Shown: piece after piece, positions 1-9,179 of the stretch
How the letters are laid out: the number at the start of each line of letters is the position of its first letter
How positions within the stretch are numbered: position 1 is the first letter of the stretch
Position numbers and translations under genes: made by a program
Source of the DNA: Cyclaneusma minus
Lineage: Eukaryota; Ascomycota; Leotiomycetes; Marthamycetales; Marthamycetaceae
Reading direction: 5' to 3'
Length of the DNA: 40,554 nucleotides
NCBI GenBank assembly: GCA_037179335.1
Contig: JAKZHN010000073.1
Coordinates: 1 to 40,554 of the forward strand
The notes under the pieces: model-generated
Told to the model about the DNA's origin: nothing
Databases searched by the model: none
What the model saw: the letters and a program-made list of their open reading frames with translations, nothing else

Positions 1-671
1 CACAAATGGAGGGGTTAGTAGAACTACACGATAACATTATGTTTTATCTAGTAATAATATTATTTGGTGTAGGATGAACAATGGTTTCAACTGTGTTTAA
101 TTTCATCCACAATAAATCACCTATAAGTAATAAATACTTAAATCATGGTACACTTATAGAATTAATCTGAACAATAACTCCGGCCTTAATCTTAATACTT
201 ATAGCTTTCCCATCTTTTAAACTATTATACTTAATGGATGAGGTAAATGATCCATCTATGTCAGTATTAGCCGAAGGTCACCAATGATATTGAAGCTATC
301 AATATCCGGACTTTTTAGATTCAGATAATGAATTTGTAGAATTTGATTCATATTTAGTACCAGATTCAGATTTAGAAGATGGAGCACTAAGAATGTTAGA
401 AGTAGATAACAGAGTTATTATTCCAGAATTAACACATGTAAGATTTATTGTAACCGCCGCGGATGTTATACATTCATTTGCTTGCCCATCTTTGGGGATT
501 AAATGTGATGCTTATCCTGGTAGACTAAATCAAATGTCTGTATTTATTAACAGAGAAGGAACATTTTACGGACAATGTTCCGAAATATGTGGAATATTAC
601 ATAGTTCTATGCCTATCGTTATAGAATCTTTATCCATAGAAAAGTTCCTTAGTTGATTGAGAGATCTTTAA
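1..671 (+). CDS. cox2: cytochrome c oxidase subunit 2, 5'-truncated by the window edge
   Basis: Subunit 2 of complex IV, which takes electrons from cytochrome c through the binuclear CuA centre. The frame is open from base 3 to TAA at 669-671, giving 222 residues. It begins at QMEGLVELHDN, so roughly the first 25 residues lie outside the window. Two membrane helices come first, the second after HGTLIELIWTITP. The aromatic EGHQWYWSYQYPDF stretch follows, then the CuA ligand set (H in VIHSFACPS, then CSEICGILHSSM) near the end. Six TGA codons are read as Trp. Positions 1-126 recur exactly at 4608-4733, where a partial copy sits behind nad4. Identification is secure. Confidence 0.97.
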
Positions 672-1134
672 GGGTTTGCTTTGTATTAATAAATTAAACT
701 TAATAAGTTTAAGGGGTCCTGACTGACTTCTAGCCTTTTAGAATGCCCTTACTGGGAAAAGAAGAGCCTGCCCAACCTGCCTGCTGGTAAGGCCCTTACT
801 TGCCGGCAATAGCCTGCCTCAACTTGCCGGCAAGTAAGGGCCTTACCAGCAGGCAGGTTGGGCAGGCCTTACTTTGGGAAAAGAAGAGCCGGCTCTTTTT
901 TTTTGGGCGAAGCATTCAAGGGCCTTACCCTTACTTCTAGCCGGCCTTACTTTGTTAGGCAGGTTAGGCAGGCCCTTGCTTCGCTAGAAAAAAAGAGCAG
1001 GCCTTTTTTTTTGGGTAGGCATGCTTCTGAGGCAAAGCAGACTACTTCGTTCATTGCAGGCTAGTCAGACAGCTGCAGCCTATATAGAATATCTAAAATA
1101 TATTAGATCTTCTATATATTTTAGATATTCTATA
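672..1134. repeat. spacer of GC-rich palindromic units with an AT hairpin
   Basis: No gene seen. The stretch is a mosaic of CCGGC-centred palindromes and TTTGTTAGGCAGG, GCTTCGCTAGAA and GGGCGAAGCAT modules. A long AT palindrome (about 1086-1132, arms TAGAATATCTAAAATATA and its complement) ends just before trnR and could mark a processing or termination site (inference). Confidence 0.7.
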
Positions 1135-1204
1135 CTCTTATTAGCTTAATGGCAGAGCAGGATACTTCTAATATCTGGGTCCAAGTTCGAGTCTTGGATA
1201 AGAA
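1135..1204 (+). tRNA. trnR(ucu): tRNA-Arg(UCU)
   Basis: Cloverleaf visible: acceptor CTCTTAT/ATAAGAA (first pair C-A mismatched), D arm GCTT..GAGC, anticodon arm GGATA-CTTCTAA-TATCT with anticodon TCT, T arm CCAAG-TTCGAGT-CTTGG. It reads AGA/AGG, the main Arg codons here. Confidence 0.9.
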
Positions 1205-1796
1205 TCTTTGAGTCTTAGAAGGTAAAATTTATTATTATTATTAATAATAAATAAAAAAAGAACTTATTATAAAATATGTAAACTATTTATTTTTATTATT
1301 TTTTTCATTAATTATGTGATTATTATATACAAACAGAATGTCTAATGCCTAAAAAAAAAAGGCCTGCTCTTTTTCTTGCCAGCAAGAAAAAAAGGGGCCT
1401 AGAATGCCTTTTTCTTTTTAAGGCAGGCCTTGGATGCTTCGCCCAAAAAAAAAGACTTACTTCTAGCCGGCAAGGGCAGGCCTTGCCTTTTTCTTTTTAA
1501 GGCAGGCCTTGGATGCTTCGCCCAAAAAAAAAGACTTACTTCTAGCCGGCAAGGGCAGGCCTTGCCTTTTTCTTTTTAAGGCAGGCCCCTTTTTTTCTTG
1601 CTGGCAAGAAAAAGGCCTGCTCTTTTTTTTTGGGCGAAGCATCCAAGGCGCAGCATGGCTGGCCTAAAAAAAAAAAAGGGGGCTTTATTTCTTGCTTGCG
1701 AAGCTCAGCTCAGATCAGATCAGATCAGCAAAGGCAAGTATTTTTTTATTTATTGTATATTTACTTAGCCAAAAATTAACCCAGTTAAAAATAAAA
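1205..1796. repeat. GC-element spacer with a 79-bp tandem duplication
   Basis: No gene seen. AT-rich up to about 1340, then GC palindromic modules. A 79-bp unit (GGCAGGCCTTGGATGCTTCG at its start) occurs twice in tandem from about 1422 to 1580. The part before nad1 contains a short run of CAGAT repeats near 1713-1728. Confidence 0.7.
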
Positions 1797-2882
1797 ATGT
1801 TATATTCACCTACTTTAGTTTCAATAATAGAAGTCTTACTAGTTGTAGTGCCTGCCTTATTAATAGTAGCATATGTGACAATAGCTGAAAGGAAAACCAT
1901 GGCAAGTATGCAAAGAAGATTAGGTCCAAATATTGTAGGTTATTATGGTTTATTACAAGCATTTGCGGATGCTCTTAAACTTCTTTTAAAAGAATATGTG
2001 TCACCCACACAAGCAAATTTAATATTATTTTTCCTTGGTCCTATTATTACTTTAGTATTTTCATTGTTTGGTTATGCTGTTATACCGTATGGTCCTGGTT
2101 TAGCCGTAAGTGATTTTAATTTAGGTATACTTTACATGTTAGCAGTTTCTTCTCTATCTACATATGGAATACTATTAGCGGGTTGAAGTGCCAATAGTAA
2201 ATATGCTTTCTTAGGTTCACTTAGAAGTACAGCTCAATTAATCAGTTATGAGTTAATATTAAGTTCTGCTATATTACTGGTTATAATGTTAACTGGTAGT
2301 TTAAATCTTACTGTAAATATTGAAGCTCAAAGAGTTATTTGATTCATAATACCTTTACTTCCCATATTTATTATATTTTTTATAGGATCAGTTGCAGAAA
2401 CAAATAGAGCTCCTTTTGATTTAGCAGAGGCTGAATCAGAATTAGTTAGTGGGTTTATGACAGAACACTCGGCAGTTATTTTCGTCTTTTTTTTCTTAGC
2501 AGAGTATGCTAGTATAGTATTAATTTGTATATTAACTAGTATATTGTTTTTAGGAGGTTATTTAATGGATTACTCATACTTATTGGAGTTAGTACAATAT
2601 ATTGACTTTGATTTGTATTTAGAGTATCTATATTACCAGGAATTTTTATTTAAAAATTCCTTAGTTGAGGGATCTATATATGGTTTAACTTTAGGGTTAA
2701 AATCATGTATTATGATTTTTATTTTTATATGAGGGAGAGCATCTTTCCCCAGAATACGTTTTGATCAATTAATGTCATTCTGTTGAACTATTTTATTACC
2801 TGTAGTAGTAGCTTTTCTTATTACAGTACCATGTATACTTTATAGTTTCCATATAATAGCTTTAAATATAAATCTATTGTAG
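1797..2882 (+). CDS. nad1: NADH dehydrogenase subunit 1
   Basis: Membrane subunit of complex I that forms part of the quinone channel. The 361 residues start MLYSPTLVSIIEVLLVV, with ERKTMASMQRRLGPN, the ADALKLLLKE region and the conserved AETNRAPFDLAEAESELVSG loop (about residues 200-220). The ATG at 1797 is chosen because it gives the usual fungal N-terminus. An upstream in-frame ATG at 1692 would add residues encoded by repeat sequence. The stop is TAG at 2880. All Trp codons are TGA. nad4 follows after 202 bp. Hydrophobic throughout and no intron. Confidence 0.97.
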
Positions 2883-3084
2883 TTTTTTTTTTAGTAAGCT
2901 GCTTCTTTTAAAAAAAAGAAGCCGAATTTTTAGGCTTTGCTTCTTTTGCTTCGAAGCAAAAGAAGCAAAAGAAGCAAAGCAGATAAAACAATTTAGATTA
3001 TACTGTTGGGTATAATATTGGTAAAGGCTTGTAGTAACTACAATGGCCCTAAGGTAAATTTATTGTATATATAGATTTAAATAT
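2883..3084. repeat. nad1-nad4 spacer with GAAGCAAA hairpin
   Basis: Contains a perfect palindrome around 2938-2972 (CTTCTTTTGCTTCGAAGCAA and its continuation) and a second shorter AGAAGC hairpin at about 2898-2926. The rest is AT-rich leader of nad4. No gene seen. Confidence 0.6.
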
Positions 3085-4599
3085 ATGTTAATTTCATTAA
3101 TGTTAGCCATACCTATTATTGGTATTTTTATAATTGCTACTACTATGTCATATGAGCTTACTGATTTAAATATCAGACGTATTAAACTTGTTGCTTTAAC
3201 AGCTTCAATATTAAATATGGTAATTTCTCTATTCCTCTTTATAATGTTTGATTTTAGCACAAATCAATTTCAATTTGTACAAGAACAATATCAAATAAAC
3301 ACTTATGATTTTTACTTAGGTGTTGATGGTTTATCTATATATTTTGTATTGTTAACTACTATAATAATGCCAATTGCATTATTATCTAATTGAGTATCAA
3401 TTAAAGAAAACATAAGATCTTACCTTATAATAATGTTATTACTAGAAACATTATTATTGGCAGTGTTCTTAGTGTTAGATATCTTATTGTTTTATATATT
3501 TTTTGAAAGTATATTACCCCCTTTATTCCTATTAATAGGTTTATTTGGGTCTACAAATAAAGTAAGAGCTAGCTTTTTCTTTTTTTTGTATACACTATGA
3601 GGTTCTTTGTTTTTATTATTATCAATATTGACTATGTATTCTATAATGGGTACTACTGATTTTGATGCTTTATATAAAACTAATTTCAACTATTGTTTAC
3701 AGTTATTTTTATTTTACGGTATATTTATAGCATTTGCTGTTAAAACACCTACAATATTTTTAAATAGTTGATTATTAAAGGCTCACGTTGAGTCACCATT
3801 AGGAGGTAGTATAGTTTTAGCCGCTATTGTGCTAAAACTAAGTTTATACGGTATATTTAGATTAATACTTCCTATATTACCTAAAGCTTCTTTAGACTAC
3901 ACATACTTTGTCTACCTTATAGGTGCAATTACCATAATATATGCTAGTTTTAGTACTTTAAGAACTATAGATATAAAGGAACTTATTGCTTACAGTTCTG
4001 TATCCCACGCAGCTGTTTACCTTGTAGGTGTATTCAGTAACACTATACAAGGTATAGAAGGGGCTATAGTGCTAGGGTTAGCCCACGGGTTTGTTTCTAG
4101 TGGACTATTCATATGTGCAGGAGGTGTACTATATGATAGAGCAGGTACTAGATTAATCTCTCTTTACAGAGGGATGACTCAGTTAATGCCTCTATTTTCT
4201 GTAGTCTTCTTTGCATTGTCCCTAGGTAATTGTGGAGTTCCTTTAACCTTAAACTTTGTAGGAGAATTTATGTCCTTATACGGGGTATTTGAAAGATTAC
4301 CTATATTAGGTGTTATAGCTAGTTCTTCAATAGTGTTTTCGGCTGGATATACTATATATATGTTCAACCGAATAGCTTTTGGAGGAAGCTATACTAGGTT
4401 TTTTGAAATAAGTTTAGCTGATCTTAATATACGTGAATTTTTCATTTTATTAAGTTTAGCTTTCTTTACAATTATATTAGGTATATACCCAAGTATAATC
4501 TTGGATGGATTACATTATTCGATATCATCTCTGATTTACAGCAGCAATATACTACAATGTGATTATGAAACACCTATACGTGTATTTTTTACAAGATAG
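3085..4599 (+). CDS. nad4: NADH dehydrogenase subunit 4, with atypical C-terminus
   Basis: Proton-pumping membrane subunit of complex I. The 504 residues show the family hallmarks LGVDGLSIYFVLLTT, FESILPPLFLLIG, KTPTIFLNSWLLKAHVESP and IAYSSVSHAAVYLVGVFS, and a late VGEFMSLYG. TGA is Trp at several sites. The stop is TAG at 4597. The last ~15 residues (from NILQCDYETPIRVFF) do not look like a nad4 end. They resemble the fungal cox2 N-terminus (CDxPxPW..YFQDSATPQMEG), because the nad4 frame runs into a cox2 copy that starts here. The core is certain; the native stop may have been displaced. Confidence 0.96.
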
Positions 4600-5017
4600 T
4601 GCTACACCACAAATGGAGGGGTTAGTAGAACTACACGATAACATTATGTTTTATCTAGTAATAATATTATTTGGTGTAGGATGAACAATGGTTTCAACTG
4701 TGTTTAATTTCATCCACAATAAATCACCTATAATTGATTTATACTTAAATTATGTTACACTTACAGAATTAATCTGAACAATAAATCATGGTACACTTAT
4801 AGAATTCATCAGAACAAGAACTCCGGCCTTAATCTTAATACTTATAGCTTGCCCATCTTTGAGTATTATATGCGTGGCTTATCCTATTGATTCTGATTTA
4901 AGTTGTATTAATTACCACCACCCTTCGGGTTGAACACCTATAAATGCTTCTATAGGTGAGGGTAATATAGGTGGAGCCGATAATGTAGGGAGTGGTAACC
5001 CCCCCAGCCGGGGATAA
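4565..5017 (+). CDS. chimeric ORF A, N-terminal part made of a rearranged cox2 copy
   Basis: Frame open from ATG 4565 to TAA 5015 (150 aa), overlapping the end of nad4 by 35 bases in the +1 frame. It reads YFLQDSATPQMEGLVELHDN and is base-identical to cox2 positions 1-126 over 4608-4733. It then holds an imperfect internal duplication of the HGTLIELIWTI region. Next it jumps from the second helix (LILIA) to the later CPSLGIKC segment, at a shared CCCATCTTT word present at both cox2 sites. After that it is unrelated to cox2: CINYHHPSGWTPINASIGEG, then Gly/Asn-rich. It keeps both cox2 membrane helices but no CuA ligand set, so it cannot be a working subunit 2. An alternative start is ATG 4613. 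Function unknown. Confidence 0.65.
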
Positions 5018-5519
5018 TCCACCTACAGGAACGGGTAATAACTCCGGGCCTAATGGTAACAATCAACCTGCCGGTGGTGGCAGTAACTCCGGCCAAACTG
5101 GTAACAATCAACCTGCCGGTGGTGGCAGTAACTCCGGCCAAACCGGTAACCGTATTACCATAGAATCTTTACTTAACCCTAATGATAACAACTCCTCTGC
5201 CGGTGGAGATAATTATACCACAGGTAGTGGTAGGGTCGACGGTAGTAACCAGCCCGCTGAGGGCGGAACTACTCCTAATCATTCTCCATTAGGGGAAAAT
5301 GCTAGAAATTTGATTAATAATAGATATAGAATTTCTAGGAGTCTTGGTAATGTTATGAATCTAGGGGATCAGAACGGGGCTCAAGGAAGTTCTGAATATA
5401 ATGATTTAGCTATTCTTCGAGATGCGGCTTGGCGAGATGCCTATGATGCTTCCCGTAACATGGATTTAAGTAGATTGTCATCTGAGGTGAGGGACTGAAT
5501 CAATTCACGTAACCCTTAA
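4992..5519 (+). CDS. chimeric ORF A, Gly/Asn/Pro-rich and charged C-terminal part
   Basis: Frame open to TAA 5517. It overlaps the preceding ORF in the next frame across a run of seven C (4999-5005), and one base fewer there would join the two into a single reading frame. The first half is low complexity (NNQPAGGGSNSGQTG repeated in tandem, 45-bp unit near 5056-5145). The second half is hydrophilic and not repetitive: NRYRISRSLGNVMNLGDQNG, then DAAWRDAYDASRN and SSEVRDWINSRNP. One TGG and one TGA Trp codon. GC-richer than the core genes. No family recognised. Could be a decayed gene or a sequencing miscount in the C run. Confidence 0.5.
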
Positions 5520-6556
5520 CCTGTTTAAGTTTAATCATTTTCCTGCCGGCAGATAATAAAAAAAAAATTATCTGCCTAAAAAAAAAAGGCCTGCTGGTAA
5601 AAGAATTTTTTTTTTCACCATTAGATGATTAAATCCTTGCCTGAATAATAAGTAAGCTAACCTTCAAAGTTACAGAAGATGTACCTGAGCCTCAAGCTGA
5701 AGGGGGAAATCAGATTCGAAACAAAGGAAAGTTATTAGTTATATCTGCCGTGATAGCTGTATTTATGGCTATATACAGCTAATTAAATATAGCTCAGCTG
5801 ATCTGAAAAAAAATTTTTTTTTGCTGCTGGCTGCTTGTAACCTGCCTGCTGGTAAGCCCAACCTTGAATGCCCTTGAATGCCCAACCTGCCTGCTGGTAA
5901 GGAATGCCCTTACTTGCCGGCAAGTTGAGGCAGGCCCCTTTTTTTTTTTTGCTTCGCTAGAAAAAGGGACTGCCTTGCTTCGCGAGAAGTAAGGGATGCC
6001 TTTTTCTTTTTAAGGCAGCCCCCTTTTTTTCTTGCTGGCAAGAAAAAGACTTACTTCTAGCCGGCAAGGGCAGGCGACTGCCTCAACTTGCCGGCAAGTA
6101 AGGGTAAGGCCCTTACTTTTTGATTTAAAAAAAAGAGCAGGCCTTTTTTTTTTTTTAGGCAAGTTGAGGCAGGCTATTGCCGGCAAGTAAGGGCTTACCC
6201 TTACTTGCCGGCAAGTTGAGGCAGTCGCCTGCTTAACCTGCCTGCTGGTAAGGGCTTACCAGCAGGCAGTCGCCTGCCCTTGCCGGCTAGAAGTAAGTCT
6301 TTTTTTTGGGCGAAGCATCCAAAGCCGGCCTTGAATGCCCTTACTTGCCGGCAAGTAAGGGCATTCCTTACCAGCAGGCAGGTTGGGCATTCAAGGGCAT
6401 TCAAAGCCGGCCTAATTCTTTGGGCAGGCATGATCAGCCCGGCTGACTTCTGAGCGAAGCAGTCTGCATGAGCCTAATTCTAGCCAGCTAGTAAGGGTAA
6501 GACCGGCTAGAAAAATCCGCAGCCACCTTCAATAATTAATAAGATATATATATATA
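5520..6556. repeat. GC-element-rich spacer before nad4L
   Basis: Apart from the ORF fragment at 5633-5782, this is a dense mosaic of palindromic GC units, including a CTGCCGGCAGATAAT/ATTATCTGCC hairpin at about 5541-5576 and many CTTACTTGCCGGCAAG copies up to 6480. Open frames here come from the repeats. Confidence 0.75.
5633..5782 (+). pseudogene. ORF fragment with hydrophilic stretch and a C-terminal membrane helix
   Basis: About 46 codons without an ATG. They encode KLTFKVTEDVPEPQAEGGNQ, then IRNKGKLLVISAVIAVFMAI and a TAA at 5780. Composition looks coding (no repeat modules, clear helix), but it is cut off upstream by a stop at about 5630 and by GC elements. It may be another remnant of the accessory ORF set. 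No homologue recognised. Confidence 0.3.
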
Positions 6557-6826
6557 ATGAATTTATCCTTAATATTATTTTTAATTGGAACATTAGGTTT
6601 TGTTTTAAATAGAAAAAATATAATATTAATGCTTATTTCAATAGAAATAATGCTTTTAGCTGTTACTTTTTTAATATTGGTAAGTTCACTGAGCTTTGAT
6701 GATATATTAGGACAAACTTATGCTATATATATTATAGCGATAGCTGGTGCAGAATCAGCTATAGGTTTAGGTATTCTAGTTGCTTTTTATAGATTAAGAG
6801 GAAGTATTACAATAGAATATAAATAA
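6557..6826 (+). CDS. nad4L: NADH dehydrogenase subunit 4L
   Basis: Small membrane subunit of complex I, 89 residues, the normal length. Starts MNLSLILFLIGTLGF; three helices; conserved MLISIEIMLLAVTF and AGAESAIGLGILVAFYRLRG. The stop TAA (6824-6826) shares its last A with the ATG of nad5, the standard Pezizomycotina arrangement for a co-transcribed pair. Confidence 0.97.
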   Translation: MNLSLILFLIGTLGFVLNRKNIILMLISIEIMLLAVTFLILVSSLSFDDILGQTYAIYIIAIAGAESAIGLGILVAFYRLRGSITIEYK

Positions 6827-7749
6827 TGTATTTAGCTATATTAACTTTACCAATATTAGGGTCAATAGTTGCTGGCTTTTTTGGAAGAAAAGTCGGAGTT
6901 AGCGGAGCCCAATTAGTTACATGTACAAGTGTAATTGTAACAACATTTTTAGCAATAGTTGCCTTTTTCGAAGTAGGTTTAAATAATATACCTGTATCAG
7001 TAAGTCTTTTTAGATGAATTGATAGTGAATCTCTTAATGTTATGTGAAGTTTTAATTTTGATAGTTTAACAGTGTCTATGTTAATACCTGTCTTAATTGT
7101 TTCTTCTCTAGTACATGTTTATTCTATAGGATATATGAGCCATGATCCTCACAATCAAAGATTTTTTAGTTATTTAAGTTTATTCACATTTATGATGATA
7201 ATACTTGTTACTTCTAATAATTTTTTATTAATGTTTGTAGGATGAGAAGGTGTAGGAGTTTGCTCATATCTTCTAGTAAGTTTCTGATTTACTAGAATAG
7301 CAGCAAATCAAAGTTCTATATCTGCTTTCCTTACTAACAGAGTAGGTGATTGTTTTTTAACTATAGGTATGTTTGCTATCCTATGAAGTTTTGGTAACAT
7401 AGACTATGCTACTGTGTTCTCATTAGCTCCTTTTGTTAATGAAAATATTGTGACAATTATAGGTATTTGTCTATTAATTGGTGCTATGGCTAAAAGTTCT
7501 CAAGTGGGGTTACATGTTTGATTGCCTATGGCAATGGAGGGTCCTACACCAGTTAGTGCATTAATACACGCTGCTACTATGGTAACAGCTGGTGTATATT
7601 TACTAATTCGTACTAGTCCTTTAATAGAATACAGTACAACTGTATTAGTTTTATCTTTATGATTAGGTGCAATAACTACAGTATTTAGTAGTCTTATTGG
7701 TTTATTTCAACAAGATATTAAAAAAGTTATAGCTTATTCCACAATGAGT
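6826..7749 (+). CDS. nad5: NADH dehydrogenase subunit 5, exon 1
   Basis: Proton-pumping membrane subunit of complex I. Exon 1 codes 308 residues starting MYLAILTLPILGSIVAG. It includes FDSLTVSMLIPVLIVSSLVH, the VGWEGVGVCSYLLVSFW signature, WLPMAMEGPTPVSALIHAAT and FQQDIKKVIAYSTMS. It overlaps nad4L by one base. The exon end is placed after the T of the AGT codon at 7749. This obeys the group I rule (exon ends in U, intron ends in G) and joins in frame to CAATTGGGAATG at 9180, restoring the conserved YSTMSQLGMMVIAVGLSSYN. Trp codons are all TGA. Confidence 0.95.
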
Positions 7750-9003
7750 CAATTGGCTCGTGAACACAGATTAACTATGTTCTGGCATCAAACTATATGC
7801 GAGAAATTTTTTACTCGATATTTTCGGCTGCTGATCTGATCTTCGAAAGAAAGCAGCAGAGTAATTCACAACTCGCAGATAACCAAAGCTCTTAATTATA
7901 TAGCACTTGCCGGCAAGTTATATAATTATATTAGTAATAATCTTCTTAATTCATTTTCCATACTAAGGCTCTTTGTATTGCCTGCAGGTAAATACATATG
8001 AGAAAAATGAAAGATTATTATTATCCGCAAGCTAGTAGGAATCTCAGAGGCCATACGTTTGATACTAATAAATTTATTCCATTTAATCCAAGATATTTGT
8101 AGTTTTTCTGCTTTTGCTTCAGCAAAAGAAGCCTTATTTTTTTGTCTTGCCTGCAACAGATTTTTTTTTACTAATATAGTATACATGACAAGTAATGCAA
8201 CCAATTTTTCTGACTTGCCTAACCCTTTTCTTTTTAAGGCAGGTAACTTACTTTGTTGAGAGGAAGAAGAAAAGGTAAATAATCCGTCCGAGCCACAGTA
8301 CCGTTTCTCACATAATTTCTATGAGTGATTAGCTGGTGTCATAGACGGAGATGGTTACTTTAATTTATCTAAAAAAGGTATAGCTCGATTTACTGTTACA
8401 ATGGATATTAGGGATAAAGCAGTACTTACTTATATACAGCAAAAACTAGGTGGTTCTGTTTATACCATAAGTGGTGCAAACGCTTTAAGATATCAATTAA
8501 CAAGTAAGAAAAATTTAGTGAAATTAATAAATAATATTAATGGTTTAATAAGAAATCCTACACGTCTTTTACAGATGAATAAATTATGTGAAAAATACGA
8601 TATAAAATTGATATATCCGAAGCCTCTCACATTCAATAACGGTTGGCTAAGTGGGTTTATAGATAGCGACGGTTCAATTTATGTTAACGTGGAATCAGGT
8701 CAAATTTTTATTTCTGCTACTCAAAAAAATATGTTTTTACTGCAACCTCTTATTGATTTATATGGAGGAAGAGTAGATGCCCATGGTAAGGCAGAAGCAT
8801 TCAAATATGTTGTATACAGAAAAAAAGAGCTTTTTAACTTAATAGACAATTATTTTAATAAGTATCCTTTAATCACTGCTAAATCAGCTAGATTAGCTTT
8901 AATTAAAGAATTTTACATTTTACGTTTATATATAAAAGACCAGGATATAAATAAATTAAACCAATGAGTTAAATGAAAGGATAAATGAGATAAATATCTT
9001 TAG
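7750..9003 (+). CDS. LAGLIDADG homing endonuclease/maturase, in frame with nad5 exon 1
   Basis: The frame runs without a stop from nad5 exon 1 through the intron to TAG at 9001, so the enzyme would be made as an exon-1 fusion, as is common for intron ORFs. Motif 1 is LAGVIDGDGYFNL at about 8329; motif 2 is LSGFIDSDGSIYVNV at about 8647. That makes it a single-chain two-motif enzyme of roughly 240 residues from PSEPQYRFSHNFYEWLAGV onward. It has TGA Trp codons at its C-terminus (WVKWKDKWDKYL). The 180 codons before the domain include in-frame GC-element sequence (for example 7905-7920, 8098-8130 and 8218-8245). Both acidic motif ends are intact, so activity is possible. Confidence 0.9.
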
Positions 9004-9024
9004 TAAAGAAATGGTCCATTCATA

Positions 9025-9170
9025 TATTCACCCTTGCACAACCTTACTGGGACTGCCTGCTCTTTTTTTTTTAGTCAGAGCCGGCCTTACTTCTAGCCGG
9101 CAAGGTAAGGCCGGCTCTGACTAAAAAAAAAATAGCAGGCAGTCCCAGTAAGGTTGTGCAAGGGTGAATA
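9025..9170. repeat. 146-base near-perfect inverted repeat in the nad5 intron
   Basis: Arms of about 66 bases starting TATTCACCCTTGCACAACCT and ending with the complement, around a short TTCTAGCCGGCAAG loop. The arms contain the same GC modules seen in the spacers. It lies between the S-like core segment and the 3' splice site, so it would extend the P9 region of the ribozyme. Confidence 0.9.
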
Positions 9171-9179
9171 ATATGAAAG

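Larger units (their letters stand above)
7750..9179 (+). other. group I intron in nad5 (after coding base 924)
   Basis: 1430 bp, phase 0. The intron begins with CAATTGGCTCG and the second exon begins CAATTGGGAATG, so the heptamer CAATTGG is present at both junctions. An R-like core segment (CTCAGAGGCCATACG, about 8043-8058) lies before the endonuclease domain, and an S-like segment (AAGAAATGGTCC, about 9007-9018) lies just after the ORF stop, as expected for an ORF looped out of the core. The intron ends ATATGAAAG. It carries several GC elements and a 146-base hairpin near its 3' end. Confidence 0.85.

Noticed and set aside
858..1064. Open frames through GC-element spacers (also 6201-6431, 15820-16101, 24037-24321, 29657-30377, 34855-35184 and others)
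   Set aside because: Same peptide words in both strands and at many sites; they are translations of palindromic modules.
1422..1580. CRISPR-like array
   Set aside because: Repeats are adjacent tandem copies or palindromic modules without regular unique spacers; not expected in mitochondria.
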